DNA from: Artocarpus heterophyllus
Taxonomy: Eukaryota; Streptophyta; Magnoliopsida; Rosales; Moraceae
Length of the DNA stretch: 64,000 nucleotides
Assembly (NCBI GenBank): GCA_025403435.1
Contig: JAJQZP010000064.1
Coordinates: 310,001-374,000 of the forward strand
Reading direction: 5' to 3'
Shown here: positions 1-11,372 of the stretch, piece by piece
How positions within the stretch are numbered: position 1 is the first letter of the stretch
Layout of the letters: each line of letters opens with the position of its first letter
Program-made: the position numbers and the translations under genes
Notes under the pieces: model-generated
Databases searched by the model: none
Told to the model about the DNA's origin: nothing
Seen by the model: only the letters and a program-made list of their open reading frames with translations

Positions 1-603
1 CTCAATCTCCCGATGCGGTGGTAATCCTGGCAACTCGTCGGGGAAGACGTCCTCAAACTCATCAACCACCAGAATCGCTACACTGCTACTCGAAACATAG
101 GGCTCGCAATCCAGGTTGGCAAGAAAAGCACAACAACCTAGATTCCTTCGCCCTCCTAGACACGACTTCATGAGACGCTCACTCATTAACCAATCACCAC
201 CACCCTGGTAAGTAATCATCGTCCCCCTATCAGACACTAGGGTCACTTTTCTAAGTTGGCAGTCCACAACTGCACTATACCTGGACAACCAGTCCATCCC
301 TAGAATTACATCATAGGAGCTCGTGGGGAGTACAATCAAATCACTTTTCAAAATCTCATCCCCAATCTTTATTTTACAAGATTTACACATACAATTTACA
401 CACACCCGCCCCAAGGGAGAAGTTATAACTAGGGTTTCATTAAACTCTTCTATCTCCAATCCCAAGGCATGTACAAAAGAACTCGAAATGAGAGAATGAG
501 AGGCACCGGTATCGAACAAAACACGAGCTAAAGATCTAGAAACCAAGATCATACCGTCAACAACCGCGTTACCAGTCTGAGAATCTGATCCTCCAGATGC
601 CAT
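1..603 (-). CDS. Ty3/gypsy pol, N-terminal part: retropepsin-like protease and start of reverse transcriptase (partial)
   Basis: The frame is open from the ATG at 601-603 down to base 1 (201 codons) and runs out of the window. Residues 29-37 read LFDTGASHS, the catalytic Asp-Thr-Gly motif of retropepsins, which act as dimers to cut the Gag-Pol polyprotein. Further on VILGMDWLS is the usual second half of the plant gypsy protease. The last visible residues, FPDELPGLPPHREIE, are the conserved lead into reverse transcriptase in plant chromoviruses. The ATG is only a convenient start. The frame continues upstream into gag through an in-frame TAG at 613-615, so in a functional element this would be part of one polyprotein. 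A small cluster of cysteines (CVNCMCKSC) lies between the two protease motifs. RT, RNase H and integrase would lie left of base 1. The family is clear; the exact lineage (Tekay/Del-like) is inference. Confidence 0.85.
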   Translation of the reverse strand, partial: MASGGSDSQTGNAVVDGMILVSRSLARVLFDTGASHSLISSSFVHALGLEIEEFNETLVITSPLGRVCVNCMCKSCKIKIGDEILKSDLIVLPTSSYDVILGMDWLSRYSAVVDCQLRKVTLVSDRGTMITYQGGGDWLMSERLMKSCLGGRRNLGCCAFLANLDCEPYVSSSSVAILVVDEFEDVFPDELPGLPPHREIE

Positions 604-1758
604 TGCATGAACCTACACTGGCGCCTTTCCTTTTCCTCTACCGACATTGCTGGGTCCTGGATTACTCGACCGATGCTGCTGAGATGGAGACGACTGCACA
701 CTACTGGTACTCGACGCTCGATACTGAGGAACACTGCGCTGAAAATGCTGCGGCTGCTGCCCCCATGCCGGATATGGGAATTGCTGAGGAGAAAACTGCG
801 GATACTGCAACTGCGGGTACTGCAGAGGCGGAGGTAGGGTCTGAGGCTGAGACTGACGACTGGCATCCTCCCCGGTCTACGATCCAAGACGAGCACTCCT
901 GATCGGGCAATTCCTCTTGATGTGTCCGGGCTGCTAACAAAAATGACAATGAAAGCTGTAGGGATTGCTGCGCCCGCTGCCAGACGAACTGCTGCTACCA
1001 CCGGTCGCACCGCCTTGCTTGCCCTTCCCCGGAGCTGGACGACTACTGGTGCTCTTCCTGCCACTCCTCTACGGTCCTCCTGAAGCCTTGGATCGTTCCT
1101 CACAATACTGCACATAATCATTCTCCACGGAGATCGCCGACGACACAAGCTCTCTGAAACTCCTAAGCCGTAGAGCAACCAACTGCCGCCGAATAGGAGC
1201 CTTGAGCCCTTCCTGAAACTTAATACACTTTTCACGCTCCGATGCCACCACCGATGGAGCAAACCTAGCCAACTCATTAAACTTTGCCTCATATTCCCGA
1301 ACTGATAGATCACCCTGCTGCAATCTATAAAACTCAGCTGCCTTCTGATCTCTATACCCCTGCGGAAAATACCGATCATAGAACAGCTCCTCGAACTTGT
1401 CCCAACTGATATCACCACCGCGCTCCAGACGCTTAGTCTGTTTCCACCAAGTGTTAGCGCCACCCTCGAGCTTATACGCCGCGAAATCCACACGATACTC
1501 CTCAGGCACACCAAGGGTATCTAAATGCTTCAAGATTGAATCCAACCAGTACTCTGCTAACTACGGATCCCCATTGCCATCAAAAGTCAGAATAGACGCC
1601 CACCGAAATTCCTTAAAATACGTATGTCGACTACCAACACTGGAGTCTTCCGGTCTAGCCCTGGCTGCCATCTGTCGGAAAGCCGCAAACATAGACCTCA
1701 TCATGCTCTCATCATTTCCGAACTTGGCATCAGCAGTCGAACGACGTCTAGGTGCCAT
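604..1758 (-). pseudogene. Ty3/gypsy gag (capsid and CCHC nucleocapsid) interrupted by five in-frame TAG codons
   Basis: Gag starts at the ATG at 1756-1758 (MAPRRRSTADAKF), about 85 bp after the primer-binding site. The retrotransposon gag domain lies at about 1545-1090 and includes YKLEGGANTWWKQTK, FYDRYFPQGYRDQK and LSVREYEAKFNELARF. A CX2CX4HX4C zinc knuckle that binds genomic RNA sits at 948-907. The single frame from 1758 to base 1 has no frameshift, but TAG codons occur at 1561-1563, 1069-1071, 934-936 (inside the knuckle), 877-879 and 613-615. Between the knuckle and the protease is a low-complexity Gln/Pro/Tyr/Ser-rich linker. With five stops the copy cannot make Gag, so I call it a pseudogene. 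ORFs on the plus strand and in other frames here are antisense shadows. Confidence 0.88.
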
Positions 1759-1842
1759 TCTCTCACTTCTGAAAACAAAATTTGGACTGTCAGAGGTATT
1801 TCATTGTCAAACCTATGTGTGCACAATTCCCAAGGTTCATAA

Positions 1843-1860
1843 CCTTGAGCTCTGATACCA
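1843..1860 (-). other. Primer-binding site of the left gypsy element (initiator-Met tRNA type)
   Basis: Read on the minus strand, the bases just inside the LTR are GAA then TGGTATCAGAGCTCAAGG. The first twelve, TGGTATCAGAGC, are the classic plant PBS complementary to the 3' end of initiator methionine tRNA. Its place three bases from the LTR edge fixes the element as minus-strand and identifies the adjoining LTR as the 5' LTR. Confidence 0.9.
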
Positions 1861-1863
1861 TTC

Positions 1864-3990
1864 TGTCACGCCCCGGAGTACGGGAGGTGATGTGGTGAAA
1901 TATTTAGATTAATTAAAAGAGAATTTAATTGAAACCAATGGTTTAAGAATCAAATTAAATGAGAAATAAGAAGATTTCTACCACATTTTTATAAAAGAAT
2001 GTATAAATATTAAGCAAGTAATAAAAATTAATAAAGAATCGCGAGTATGGGTTCCACAACCCACAACTTGTGCACACACATGGTTCTGACAATATCATAA
2101 ATACAATCACAGTCCAGATACAAATAAAATTAAATCTTACATGCCTTGATTAAATAATACAAAATATAAATAATCCTCCTATTGCTCCTGAGTTCGGTCT
2201 GAAGAATCCTCTCCAAACCCAAATGGGAAACCACCTAGAGGGGGGGAAAATTTAAAACAGTAAAACGTGAGCGAAAGGCTCAGTAGGACTATGTTTTATA
2301 AAATGATTTAATGCAAAGAAACATATCATTGTTAGGAGTACTCAAAAGAAAACTTTAAATAAATAAGTAAATAAATAAATAGATAATTTGAGTAGAGCCG
2401 TCCTGACACAGAACAGTCTACTCGTACAATCGAAAACACCATTTTCCTTTTACCTAGGCAAACCATGATATCACCACCGTAGTGGCCCAGCTGGGTTTCA
2501 GGACCTGCCCCCAAGGTCGATCACTACACGACCCGATCTCTGATATGGCATCATGTCTTTGTTTTTATTATCATTATCATTCAAAACTCAATTACCGAGT
2601 GTTGTCAATTACGTTCGTTATGAAATTCATTTCATAATCATGGTATATTAAAATATAACCGATGAAACCATTTCCAAGCAATCGTTGAAAACATTTTGAT
2701 AGAAATCCTTTTCAAAGCCAAATCATTTCAAAACCAGGCTACCAAGGAAATAGGATAGAAGTCCTACCTCAATACTCGTGCCGGTGCCCCACACCGTAAT
2801 CCCGGTCCGCTATACGTTAGCTCCACAGAACCATGAACGATCCTAGATACAAACTAAGTCGATCAATATCTAGTTCGAGACATTCTATGTTACTAAACCA
2901 TTTCATGATGTCCTAGTGTGCCATTTGTACCTTTAAAATCATCCTATAAGGTTGGAATTTAAATAAGGGTTCAAAACAATGAAAACGGTGAAAAATCACA
3001 AAATTTTCCATGCCTCGGTCGGCCTGCTGGACTCCCTGCTTCGGCCGGCCGAACTGTGTCGGAAGCAAAGTTTGGTCGGCCAAACACTTCCCCAGGTTCG
3101 GCCTGCCGGTCGGAAGAACACCGGCCTGCCGATCATCACTCCGGCCTACCGAACACACAGTTCGGCCTGCCGAACTGGGAAAATCTAGAAATCCCAGCCA
3201 CGGGTTTCTCGATCCCCAAAATTTAAATCTTGATTCTAACCTGTTTTTCTCAAATCTCAGGCATAGAAAACATTCATAGATGATAGAAAAACATACTAGA
3301 ACATGTTTGGACTCATTTAAACAAGATTTAAACTTGAAATCCTCAAAAATCTAAAAATGAGAAAATGAGGAAAAAAATGAAAAATCTTGAATCCGATTTG
3401 TTTTTCTTCAATCTAAGCTTAGATTCTAGTTGTTCTAAGTTCGTTTAACTCAAATCCACAGTTTTCTAAGCTTAAACAAACCTAGATTTCAAAAATGCAC
3501 AAAATTGAAAATTTTGAAAAAAGTTTAGAAATTTCAAAACTAACATCGAATCGAAGCTTCAATCTGCGTTCTCGGTTGCTAAATCATGTCCTCGAGCCTC
3601 CTCCTTGCTATCCCGAAGCTTGGATTCGAAATTGAGTTTAAAAATTTGAGAGAGAGATATAGAGAGAGAGAGATGCGTGAGAGTGAGGAGAGAGAGAGAG
3701 AGGAAGGAAATAAATAGAGAAAATCGGTGGGCGGTTTTACTGTGCGAAAACCATGTGCCGCCCACGGTTTTGCAAAACGGAGTATTTTTAACAATTTACA
3801 AATTGTTGTGTTTTAAAACTCAAAACATCGTTTTAAAACAATAAGGAATCCTTTGAATGCATCAATTTAACAAAACAACCAAAAACTAAAAATCCAACCA
3901 AGTAATCAAATTAATGTTAAAACGTTAATTATGGCACACTAATTCATCATTTATATTACATTAACATTAAATAAATTTCGGGGCGTTACA
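1864..3990 (-). mobile_element. 5' LTR of the left Ty3/gypsy element (2127 bp)
   Basis: Read on the minus strand, the LTR begins TGTAACGCCCCGAAATTT and ends CCGGGGCGTGACA. It is followed by GAA and the PBS. It aligns along its whole length with the plus-strand solo LTR at 16939-19098, so the two are copies of one family. Landmarks in LTR sense are a CT-rich stretch (about 3720-3640), a GC-rich island rich in CGGCAGGCCG-type motifs (about 3180-3010, several mutated in this copy), and the hairpin TGAGC-CTTTC-GCTCA (2282-2268). The partner 3' LTR lies beyond base 1, so the target-site duplication cannot be checked. Host sequence resumes at 3991. Confidence 0.88.
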
Positions 3991-5077
3991 TGATCCCTAC
4001 TTACTATCGAGCGGTCTAAGCAGCTTTAGACTTGGCAGGCTGCTGGTCAATTGTTGGAAGGTTTGGCTTCTTGCCATGGTTGAGTTTGAGAGGGAATTGT
4101 CCCACCACAGACAAATTGATATGGTTTTTAACTTCCTATGATTAGGGGTCTTCAAACTAATGGGAATAATAAAGCCTTGGCTTTTGGTTTACTAATGGCA
4201 GGAGAATGGTTTTTAGACGAAGAAACGTTGAAAATTTTGACCATTGCTACCTTTTTGCAAAATTATTTAAAACATCCCAAGCATGGCGAGAAACCTATTT
4301 GCGTCTAGAGCCCCGTCGCCTAGTTGTTATAAGCTCTTATTTGCAGTTTGTAACTTCTTTGTGCAGGAGAGTAGCTCACGGTTGCAAGATTACGGCCTCT
4401 TGCCATTAAGATCCTCTTCCTGTTGCAGCTGCTCCCTCTATTTTTGTTTATTTGCAATGGCTGTTATTACAACTTCGTTTTCTAGATTGAAATTTTAAGA
4501 TATTTATGAATCGAGATTTTTAATTTGAGATATTTTCTCCAATTTGTGGCAAGGAAATTATTAACTAAATAAATTAATAAAAAGTAAGTAGATAACGTAT
4601 TTGTTCTGTAAATAAATTGATAGATAATGTATGTAAAAAGTAAATATTAGGTAAATAATGTAATAAAATATTTAGTAACTAGATTGAAAAATATTATGCA
4701 CTTCGTAAATAAATTGTTGAGAATCATGCTTGAGTCTTTGTTGTTATTTTAGAAAACTTCGACTCTTTCAAAGTAAATGTATTGATAGGCTATTTGTTAG
4801 TGTAATCCCTGATTTTTAGAGATTTTGTAGACATATGTTTTGACTATTTCAAGGTAAATGTAATTAGTTTATTCGCACACATTAAGTTCACATTATAAAA
4901 CCTTTCAAGAGGAAAAAAAAAAGTTCAAGTTATAAATGAGAATTAGCTAGCCTAAAAGGCACCCTGAACATCCCACCAGCTCACCAACTTCAAGCAATAG
5001 ATACATAACTGCATAAAATTACAATAAAAATACTTCAAAAAAAAAAGACAGATTTTGTTTTATAGTTAATGCACACA
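3991..5077. other. Intergenic stretch without a supported gene
   Basis: This lies between the gypsy LTR and the 3' end of the caleosin gene. The first 500 bp are of mixed composition and carry two short overlapping plus-strand ORFs (4206-4409 and 4283-4498) with no family resemblance I recognise. The rest is AT-rich with short A runs. I see no repeat boundaries, RNA gene or clear promoter. Confidence 0.5.
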
Positions 5078-5083
5078 TTTATT
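5078..5083 (-). terminator. Likely poly(A) signal of the caleosin gene
   Basis: On the minus strand this reads AATAAA, about 134 bp after the TAA stop codon. That is a normal 3' UTR distance for a plant gene. The match is to a six-base consensus in AT-rich DNA, so it is only suggestive. Confidence 0.4.
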
Positions 5084-5216
5084 GTTGCACATGTAAAGAA
5101 CAAATATGAATCCCAAGATATATATATATATAAATACATGCATGTGTCAGTCACCAATAACAATACTCCAACAACATACGTCGTATGTGATGAGTTAAGA
5201 TGGTTCTAATAGGAAT

Positions 5217-8200
5217 TTACTCTTTCTTTTTGGCTGATAAATGTTCCTTCTCCATTCTCTCGAACAAGCTTCCATCATAAACGGCTCTAACGGTGTCTTT
5301 GTGCAGTAAACCGTTCTTGTCTTTGCAAAGCTCATATAGAATCTTCCACTCTGTCCACGCAGCTAGCCTGCAATTTGTTATATTACAACAACGTTTTATG
5401 TTCCGATTTTTATTGAAAACTTATAGTATGACAAAAAACTGCATGTGCATGGAGAGAGAGAATTATGTACAAAGTTTAGATATAACCTTAAATAAAAACA
5501 CTTACACCCTCATTAATTTGTAAATTGTGAGCAGGTAATTAAAAAAAAGTGGGTGTTTAGCAAACTCAGTTCCAACTCGAATAACGTAAAGCTCTCATAT
5601 GCTATAATACGTTCAGCTTTAAGGCTCAGTTCCAAGTGATCACTAGGCTAACAAAAAATGCATGTCATGCATTTCAGATGCTCTCAACATTAAACCATTA
5701 GATTTTAATTTCAAATCAAACCGAAACTCTCTCTCTTTCAAATACTATTTAACTTTCGCCTTTTAAAATTTATCACTTATTCAACACTTTATACCTCACA
5801 ATTAGTAAAGTCGTCATTAAAGTAATCAAAATCAATACTTGACCAGCATAAGGTATAACGTTGTTATGAAATTATAATCAATAAATACAACGTTGACGAC
5901 TTTCAAAATTCAAGGGATATATTTTTAATAAGCTTATAATATAGGTAATAAAATTGTGAATAACCAAAGTATATATAATGTGAACAATGCAAAGAAGATA
6001 ATTGAATATAACTTCATTAATATCATAACTTAAGGAGAACAACCTACCATCCTTTGTAATCCTTGGGTTCTCTGTTACTCTTTAGTAGCTGCGATACTTC
6101 ATCTGATGTGAAGGCGTCGGAATGTGTGCGGGCATGCTTTGCGAATAACTCTTCAAACTTCGCAGGAACGAACCTGAAAAATTGGATACAGTTAATAAAT
6201 AAGAAATCAAACCGAGAATCCCATATACAAGAGGGCATATATAAGCTTGATAGATATAATCAATAGATTGACACGGTATTTTTAATAATCAAAATGTAGA
6301 ATATAATTAAAATAATTCATTTTAGACTCGAAAATAGCTTTTCTCCTGTTTTATAAAATTATAAGATCCCTTTCTTCCAAATATTACTGATAGTTGTCTT
6401 CAAATCCATCAAGTCAATCGCAATGTTCATTTACATAATCGTCCAGGTTCCAAGCAATGACAAGAAAAGAAAAAGAATAAAATGGGAAGAAACTTGATTA
6501 TTTACTATAATTAATGAAACGCAGTCGAAGTTGGGCCTCAACAATTTGGTAATAATTAAGCTATAAAAAACAAGGAATCATGGCTTAAAAAAAAAAAAAA
6601 GCGATCAGGCATGCCCAACGACCAACAGTACAATCATTTTTTAAGAATTTATATCTTAAAGTATTATTTGTTACTTAATACATAGATCTAACCATCATAT
6701 AATAATCATGCTTCAATCAGAAATGAGCATTGTCATACATGTGTTGAGCACATCAAAGGTGAAAATTTTAAATATAAATAAAAAAAAAAAGCATAGATCA
6801 GACCATAAAAAGTTTCACAGTTAAAACTACTCTAATCTTTTTATAGTAAACATGACATGCGGTATCATTTGTCACGTATGTAACTCATGCTAAAACAAAG
6901 CAAAAAAGGTGATGTACCTTCCTTCGCTGTCGTAAACGCCCGAGTCACTGGTATGTTTGCCCTTATGTATGTTTCTGATCTCAATGGGGAACAGTGGAGA
7001 AAAGTGTTTACCCTGCAAGGTCGATGGTCAACAACAACAAACTGGTTTATAAATAGCAGACTTGGAGTAGCTAGGAAATGCCAACGATAACATAATAAAA
7101 GGTCAAAGTTATCCATCAATTTATGGGACTATTTATCTCAATAAATAGTTTTTATTTCTATTTTTTAATAAATGAAGTAATTCAAACCATTTAGTTTTAA
7201 CGGTGAACAGTGTAAAGTTCTCACATGTTACAATAAAAAGCTACCGTCTAAAGCTTTCATATGCTATAGTTTTCAAACCTAAACTGATGGTTTAAACTAC
7301 TCTCCCAAACATCCAAATAGTCATAGTAAATTGTTTCCAAAAGTAATAATAAAAAAACGCAAGCTACCCCAATTTCACATATATATTTATTCATAAACGA
7401 AAACTCATACAAGCTATATTTTATCATGAACTCGCACCATATTCCAACGCTGATATATGCAACAAAACGCATCAAACAAAACACAATTTCTCAACTAAAA
7501 TCCAAACTTTCCTTCATGTTATCATTTATGAATTCCAACGGAAAAAGATAAGAGTAGTTGTCGCCGTTAGTCCTTTTCTATGATCAATTGTAGCATTAAC
7601 TAACCAACTTCCGTGCTTCAATTGTTCAAATTATGTATGCCTTAATTTCACGTCACTTTGAAAATTAAGTACCGAACTGGAAATATCGTGATTCGAAGGA
7701 CCAAAAACAGAAAAAGAAAGCAAAACCGAAGAGGGAAAAAAAAAAAGCCACACGTAACGACAAAAAATAGACATGTTTTGACGAAATGTCTAATAATGAA
7801 CTAGCTTTGTACCTGGCCCCACCAATAATATATCCTTCAAGCAGCGAAATTTCCATGGGATCAACGACAAAACTCATGAGAACTGATCGCGTGTCTTTCA
7901 CAAACATACGTGCTAAGCTTTAAATCTTTTAAGAGTCCCCAAATTTTATTCCGATGTTTTACGAAATTCTTTTGAGTTGGAAACGTGTGTGTGAAAACGA
8001 CTCCCAACAAACTTTTGAACTAAGATAAGAAAGTAATTTTTTTTAGAACTTTTACCTTCTTTTTTCCTTCAATTTATCTCGTTTGTTCTTCTTTTAAATG
8101 AACTGAGTATATAATAGAATTCAATTCACTTTTAAGACTTCGAGCCCAAAAATATAAGTTTCATAGTACTAGAGATGGTTTTCAATTTTAAAATTAAAAT

Positions 8201-9755
8201 ACGAGTATATTTAAAAGTAAAAACATGGGATATAATTGAAATATTTTTAAAAATTTTACTTCTATAATGCAATTTGTAAAATTTCTGGGGAGTCGAGGAA
8301 TAAAAAACTGAGTGTTTGCAAATCATAACAAAGATTATAAGCACCACGCACGCGTTAAAAACTTTTTAATAAAAAAAAAAAAAAAAATGGCACCGCATAT
8401 AACTTAGATGAGAAGTGCAATTAGCCCAAAATGTTATTATAGGTGGGCATCATTTTCTGATCAGTAAATAAATTAGAAAGTGAAACTCGGATAGTTGAGA
8501 AGAAAAGAGTTAATGATAAGACAATCCAAACAGAACAAAGCAAACAGCTTAGATTCACGAAAATAGGATTTTTTTTTTTTTTTTTTTTTGGGACGGAACA
8601 TATGAGAATAGCAATTTTCAGAATAATTTTTTATTTTTAGGGAAAGGAAAACCAATCTTTAAAAGTTTAAGTAACATGGAAGAATCTATTTTGTTCTGTT
8701 TTTTTTTTTTTTTTTTTTACTCCTCCATTTTTTCTGCATATCACACACTATCTATCCCTGAAGTTAAAAGTTAAGCAAGATTAGCTATGTGAAAAGACAC
8801 AATTACCATTTATAAAAGAAAGGATGTTTTGTGAACATTTGAAACCAATCACTTTTAATTTTTTTGAAGTTTTTTTGAGGATAAATGTCAAAATTGTACT
8901 AATCCTTAAAAGTTAAATACATGAAAGGTTCTTTTTGCTTATAACAGGCAAAAAAAATTTCATAATTAGTTTTGATTGATTCTGGGGTTTAACTTGCATT
9001 TTGCGTGATTACAAAAAATGCATAGGAGATAATAACCTCAACATTTAAAAAAAAAAAAAAAAAAAGCAGTGTATTTTGGTCTTGATATTTCAATAAAAAT
9101 GAAGTTTTTGCCATCATATGTCAACTTGACTTGAAAGGGGTTGTGATAGAGAGAGATATATTAGACACTCACAGGGCGAGTTTTCCGGCTCAGACCCAAA
9201 TTGATGAATATTGCTGCAACAGTTGACAGGGCGATTCCACATCCAATTGCCCGAAATCCTTTTATATGCATAATCCACAAAATAAAAAAGAAATACACGA
9301 AATAAAATGGGATTAAAAAGGGGGCAAGATTTATTTCAAGAACCGTTTCTCGAAACAAAAGTAAAAATAAGGAACAGAAACAGAGGATTTTTTTTTTTTT
9401 TTTAAATGGAGTTTTCCCTTCTTTTAAATTGCTTAAGAGTAACAAATCATGGAGAAGAACAAAAACCTTGAAAAGTCTCCCAAGGGTAAACGACGCCGTC
9501 GTGATTCCGGTCGAAGAAGGCAACGTGCTTCTGCAAAACATTATGTTCGCTGGGAACGAATTTCCCACCATGATCTGCATCCATATAATTTTATGAACTT
9601 AATTTGGTAAATGCATATCACAATGAAATCGTGAAACAAAGAATTCGTGATGGTTTTTTTGTTTTTTTTTTTGTTTTTTTTCCGAATTGATTGAAAGAAA
9701 TTAAGGAAGAAAAATATTGCTACGTACCGGTGGATGACACAGAAAAGGAAGCCAT
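5217..9755 (-). CDS. CLO: Caleosin / peroxygenase (lipid-droplet-associated haem protein), six exons, 197 aa
   Basis: Caleosins are calcium-binding haem peroxygenases on lipid droplets and ER membranes. They use fatty-acid hydroperoxides as oxygen donors and act in oxylipin and stress metabolism. CDS exons on the minus strand: 9755-9728, 9574-9467, 9258-9173, 7012-6918, 6173-6048, 5367-5217. All five introns are GT-AG and all phases join without a stop. The protein starts [10 protein letters not shown] single EF-hand loop is at residues 31-42 ([12 protein letters not shown]), a hydrophobic membrane segment at about 46-68, and a short proline-containing knot at 74-83. His26 (KHVAFFD) and His90 (NIHKGKH) are the candidate haem-ligand histidines; their spacing resembles the family. 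The C-terminal block runs [10 protein letters not shown] to [11 protein letters not shown] and ends in a KKKE tail. The length fits the shorter, non-seed caleosins. The start is supported by the upstream TATA box and the CT-rich leader. Intron 3 is 2160 bp. Confidence 0.93.
7013..9172 (-). other. Intron 3 of the caleosin gene (2160 bp), repeat-bearing
   Basis: The intron begins GTGAGTGTC and ends TTGCAG on the minus strand. It separates the exon ending SRKTRP from the exon starting GKHFSPLFP. It holds long A/T homopolymers (about 8372-8388, 8570-8589, 8699-8719, 9047-9065). It also holds fragments of a MITE-like motif, GTAAAGTTCTCACATGTTAC-type, near 7200-7270. A short open stretch at about 7907-7815 looks exon-like but matches nothing in the caleosin protein. 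I see no separate gene in it. Confidence 0.7.
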
Positions 9756-9889
9756 TAAGAAGAAAAAAAAAAATTGTAGAAGAGAGGAAAGGTTTTTGTT
9801 TGGTCAGTGACAGAGGCTTTGCACAGTAAACACAAGGAAAAAAAAAAAAAGAAAAAGAAACGGTGATCAATATCAAACAAATAAAAGGA

Positions 9890-9950
9890 AAAATATCTTG
9901 AGGGACAATCTGCAGAGAGAGATAGAGGGAGAGAGAGAGAGGAGAGAATC
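9890..9950 (-). promoter_or_regulatory. CT-rich 5' leader of the caleosin gene
   Basis: Read on the minus strand, this is a run of CT repeats (CTCTCCTCTCTCTCTCTCCC-like). It lies between the TATA box and the start codon, where pyrimidine-rich leader repeats are common in plant genes. It helps place the transcription start near 9950. Confidence 0.5.
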
Positions 9951-9980
9951 GTTTATGGTTCAAAAGGTGCAGATTGGCAG

Positions 9981-9988
9981 TTTATAAA
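9981..9988 (-). promoter_or_regulatory. TATA box of the caleosin gene
   Basis: The palindromic octamer TTTATAAA lies about 230 bp upstream of the caleosin ATG and about 30-40 bp upstream of the CT-rich leader. That is the spacing expected for a TATA-box promoter. It is inferred from sequence alone. Confidence 0.55.
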
Positions 9989-10384
9989 GGCATAAAATAT
10001 GGGAATAAAATGATTTTCCAACCCCCTCGTTTTGGAAGGACACATTTCCCTTGTAAAAGGTTGAATGGTTAAATAACGCAATTAAGCGGTATATTAGCAA
10101 ACATGGCTTAACTAAAAAAAAGTATAGTGGATAATAACATCTCACCAAAAATTGTTTACAATACCATTAAAAAAAAAAAAAAAAACTCTTTCCACCTCCC
10201 TTCTCACCCATGTCGGCGCGGAGACATGAAATGCTAGTAAGTAGGGGTTATTTATTTGGAGTATTTTTTGTATTTAATGAACTCAAATTTAGATTCGAGT
10301 ATCAAGAATTTTTTGGATACTTGTTTGTTTCCTCAAAAATCTGAATCCTTTGAGTATCAAGAATTCAAATTTTTAGAGTTCTGA
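9989..10384. other. AT-rich promoter-distal spacer
   Basis: There is no ORF or RNA gene. The stretch contains an A-run near 10169-10185 and a direct repeat of GAGTATCAAGAATT (10297-10310 and 10352-10365) that resembles the arms of the neighbouring MITE-like element. Confidence 0.4.
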
Positions 10385-10881
10385 GGGCCCATTTGGTTCG
10401 AGTATTTGAATAAAGTATTTGAATGAAGATTTAAATTTTTATGAGAGAAAATACTGTAGCAAAATGATTCAAACCGTGATTCGAGTATCGAAACAAAAGG
10501 GCCCTGACTCTCCTTAAACTTTTGATACTCGGATATCTCTGCTACAGTAAAAACTAAATTCTCTCTTATATTTGAGGAAAAAAAATCATAACTTCATTAT
10601 TTGATATCCAATTAAGATGATTCTTTTTTCATTATGTTCCTAGTGAAGAGAAGAACAAATTAAGATCCATATTGCATATTTTTTGAGATTATTAACATTA
10701 AGATTTTGTTAAATTTATTAATAATAAAAAACTATTTTCACTACCTTTCCAAACACATATTCTAATTTTATTTCATACTCAGATTAAAACTTAAATGTAC
10801 ATCCAAACAACAATTCGGATAACAATTCAAATCACTAACTCAAATCAAATCACTAATTCAAATCCACTTACCAAACGGACC
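10385..10881. mobile_element. MITE-like element with imperfect terminal inverted repeats (about 497 bp)
   Basis: The left end reads GGGCCCATTTGGTTCGAG. The right end, reverse-complemented, reads AAGGGTCCGTTTGGTAAG. The similarity continues inward as repeats of ATTTGAAT-type words. A shorter inner inverted repeat ends at about 10504 (GGGCCC at both edges), so a second ~120-bp element may be nested at the left end. There is no coding capacity. A GGGTCCGTTTGGT-like end is typical of plant hAT-type miniature elements. I could not find a clean target duplication, so the boundaries are approximate. Confidence 0.5.
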
Positions 10882-11372
10882 CTTAGTGTATTTACATATA
10901 AATACACATATTTAATAGAAAAAGCACAGATTTACTGGAACAACTCCAGCATGGTGATTGTCCATGAATGCCATATTTACATATAAAGAGATATATTTAT
11001 AGGAATCTAGCTTTATTATGTGTCAATAAATGTAATATTTACCGATAAATTTGCTTATTTACACGAATTACATGAACAGTACCAATGTTATCACCAACAA
11101 ATATATACAAAGATTTTTAGGCACTGGCGACGAGGCCATGAAAACTAAAATCCTCTTGAAAACAACCGTGTTTGTTGCTACCCATTACCAGCCATGCGCC
11201 ACCTACCACCATCGTGTGTCCACCAACACAACACACACCACCGTACTTAGACTTGGCGATCTACAAAACTCCACTGATGATTTTAAGAAACTCTAACAAA
11301 ATAAGCTCCAATAGCCTCTGCTAATTGCGGCCTCCTCATCTTCACCATTGTTGTCTTAGTATTGTCACACTA
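10882..11372. other. Spacer without a supported gene
   Basis: AT-rich DNA with a less AT-rich 200-bp patch (about 11110-11330). A plus-strand 81-codon ORF there shows no recognisable domain. I see no repeat boundary. Confidence 0.4.

Noticed and set aside
597..902. Plus-strand 101-codon ORF with acidic and Ala-rich composition
   Set aside because: It is antisense to the Gln/Pro-rich linker of gag on the minus strand; no independent signal supports it.
549..1514. Minus-strand 321-codon ORF, the longest in the window
   Set aside because: It is a different frame over gag. The true frame shows the gag domain, the zinc knuckle and the protease, whereas this one is Arg/Ser-rich without domains.
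4206..4498. Two overlapping plus-strand ORFs left of the caleosin gene
   Set aside because: There is no recognisable domain, no promoter and no splice context; their length is within chance for this region.
9161..9963. Minus-strand ORFs over the first caleosin exons
   Set aside because: They read partly through introns in other frames. Only the spliced exons give the caleosin protein.
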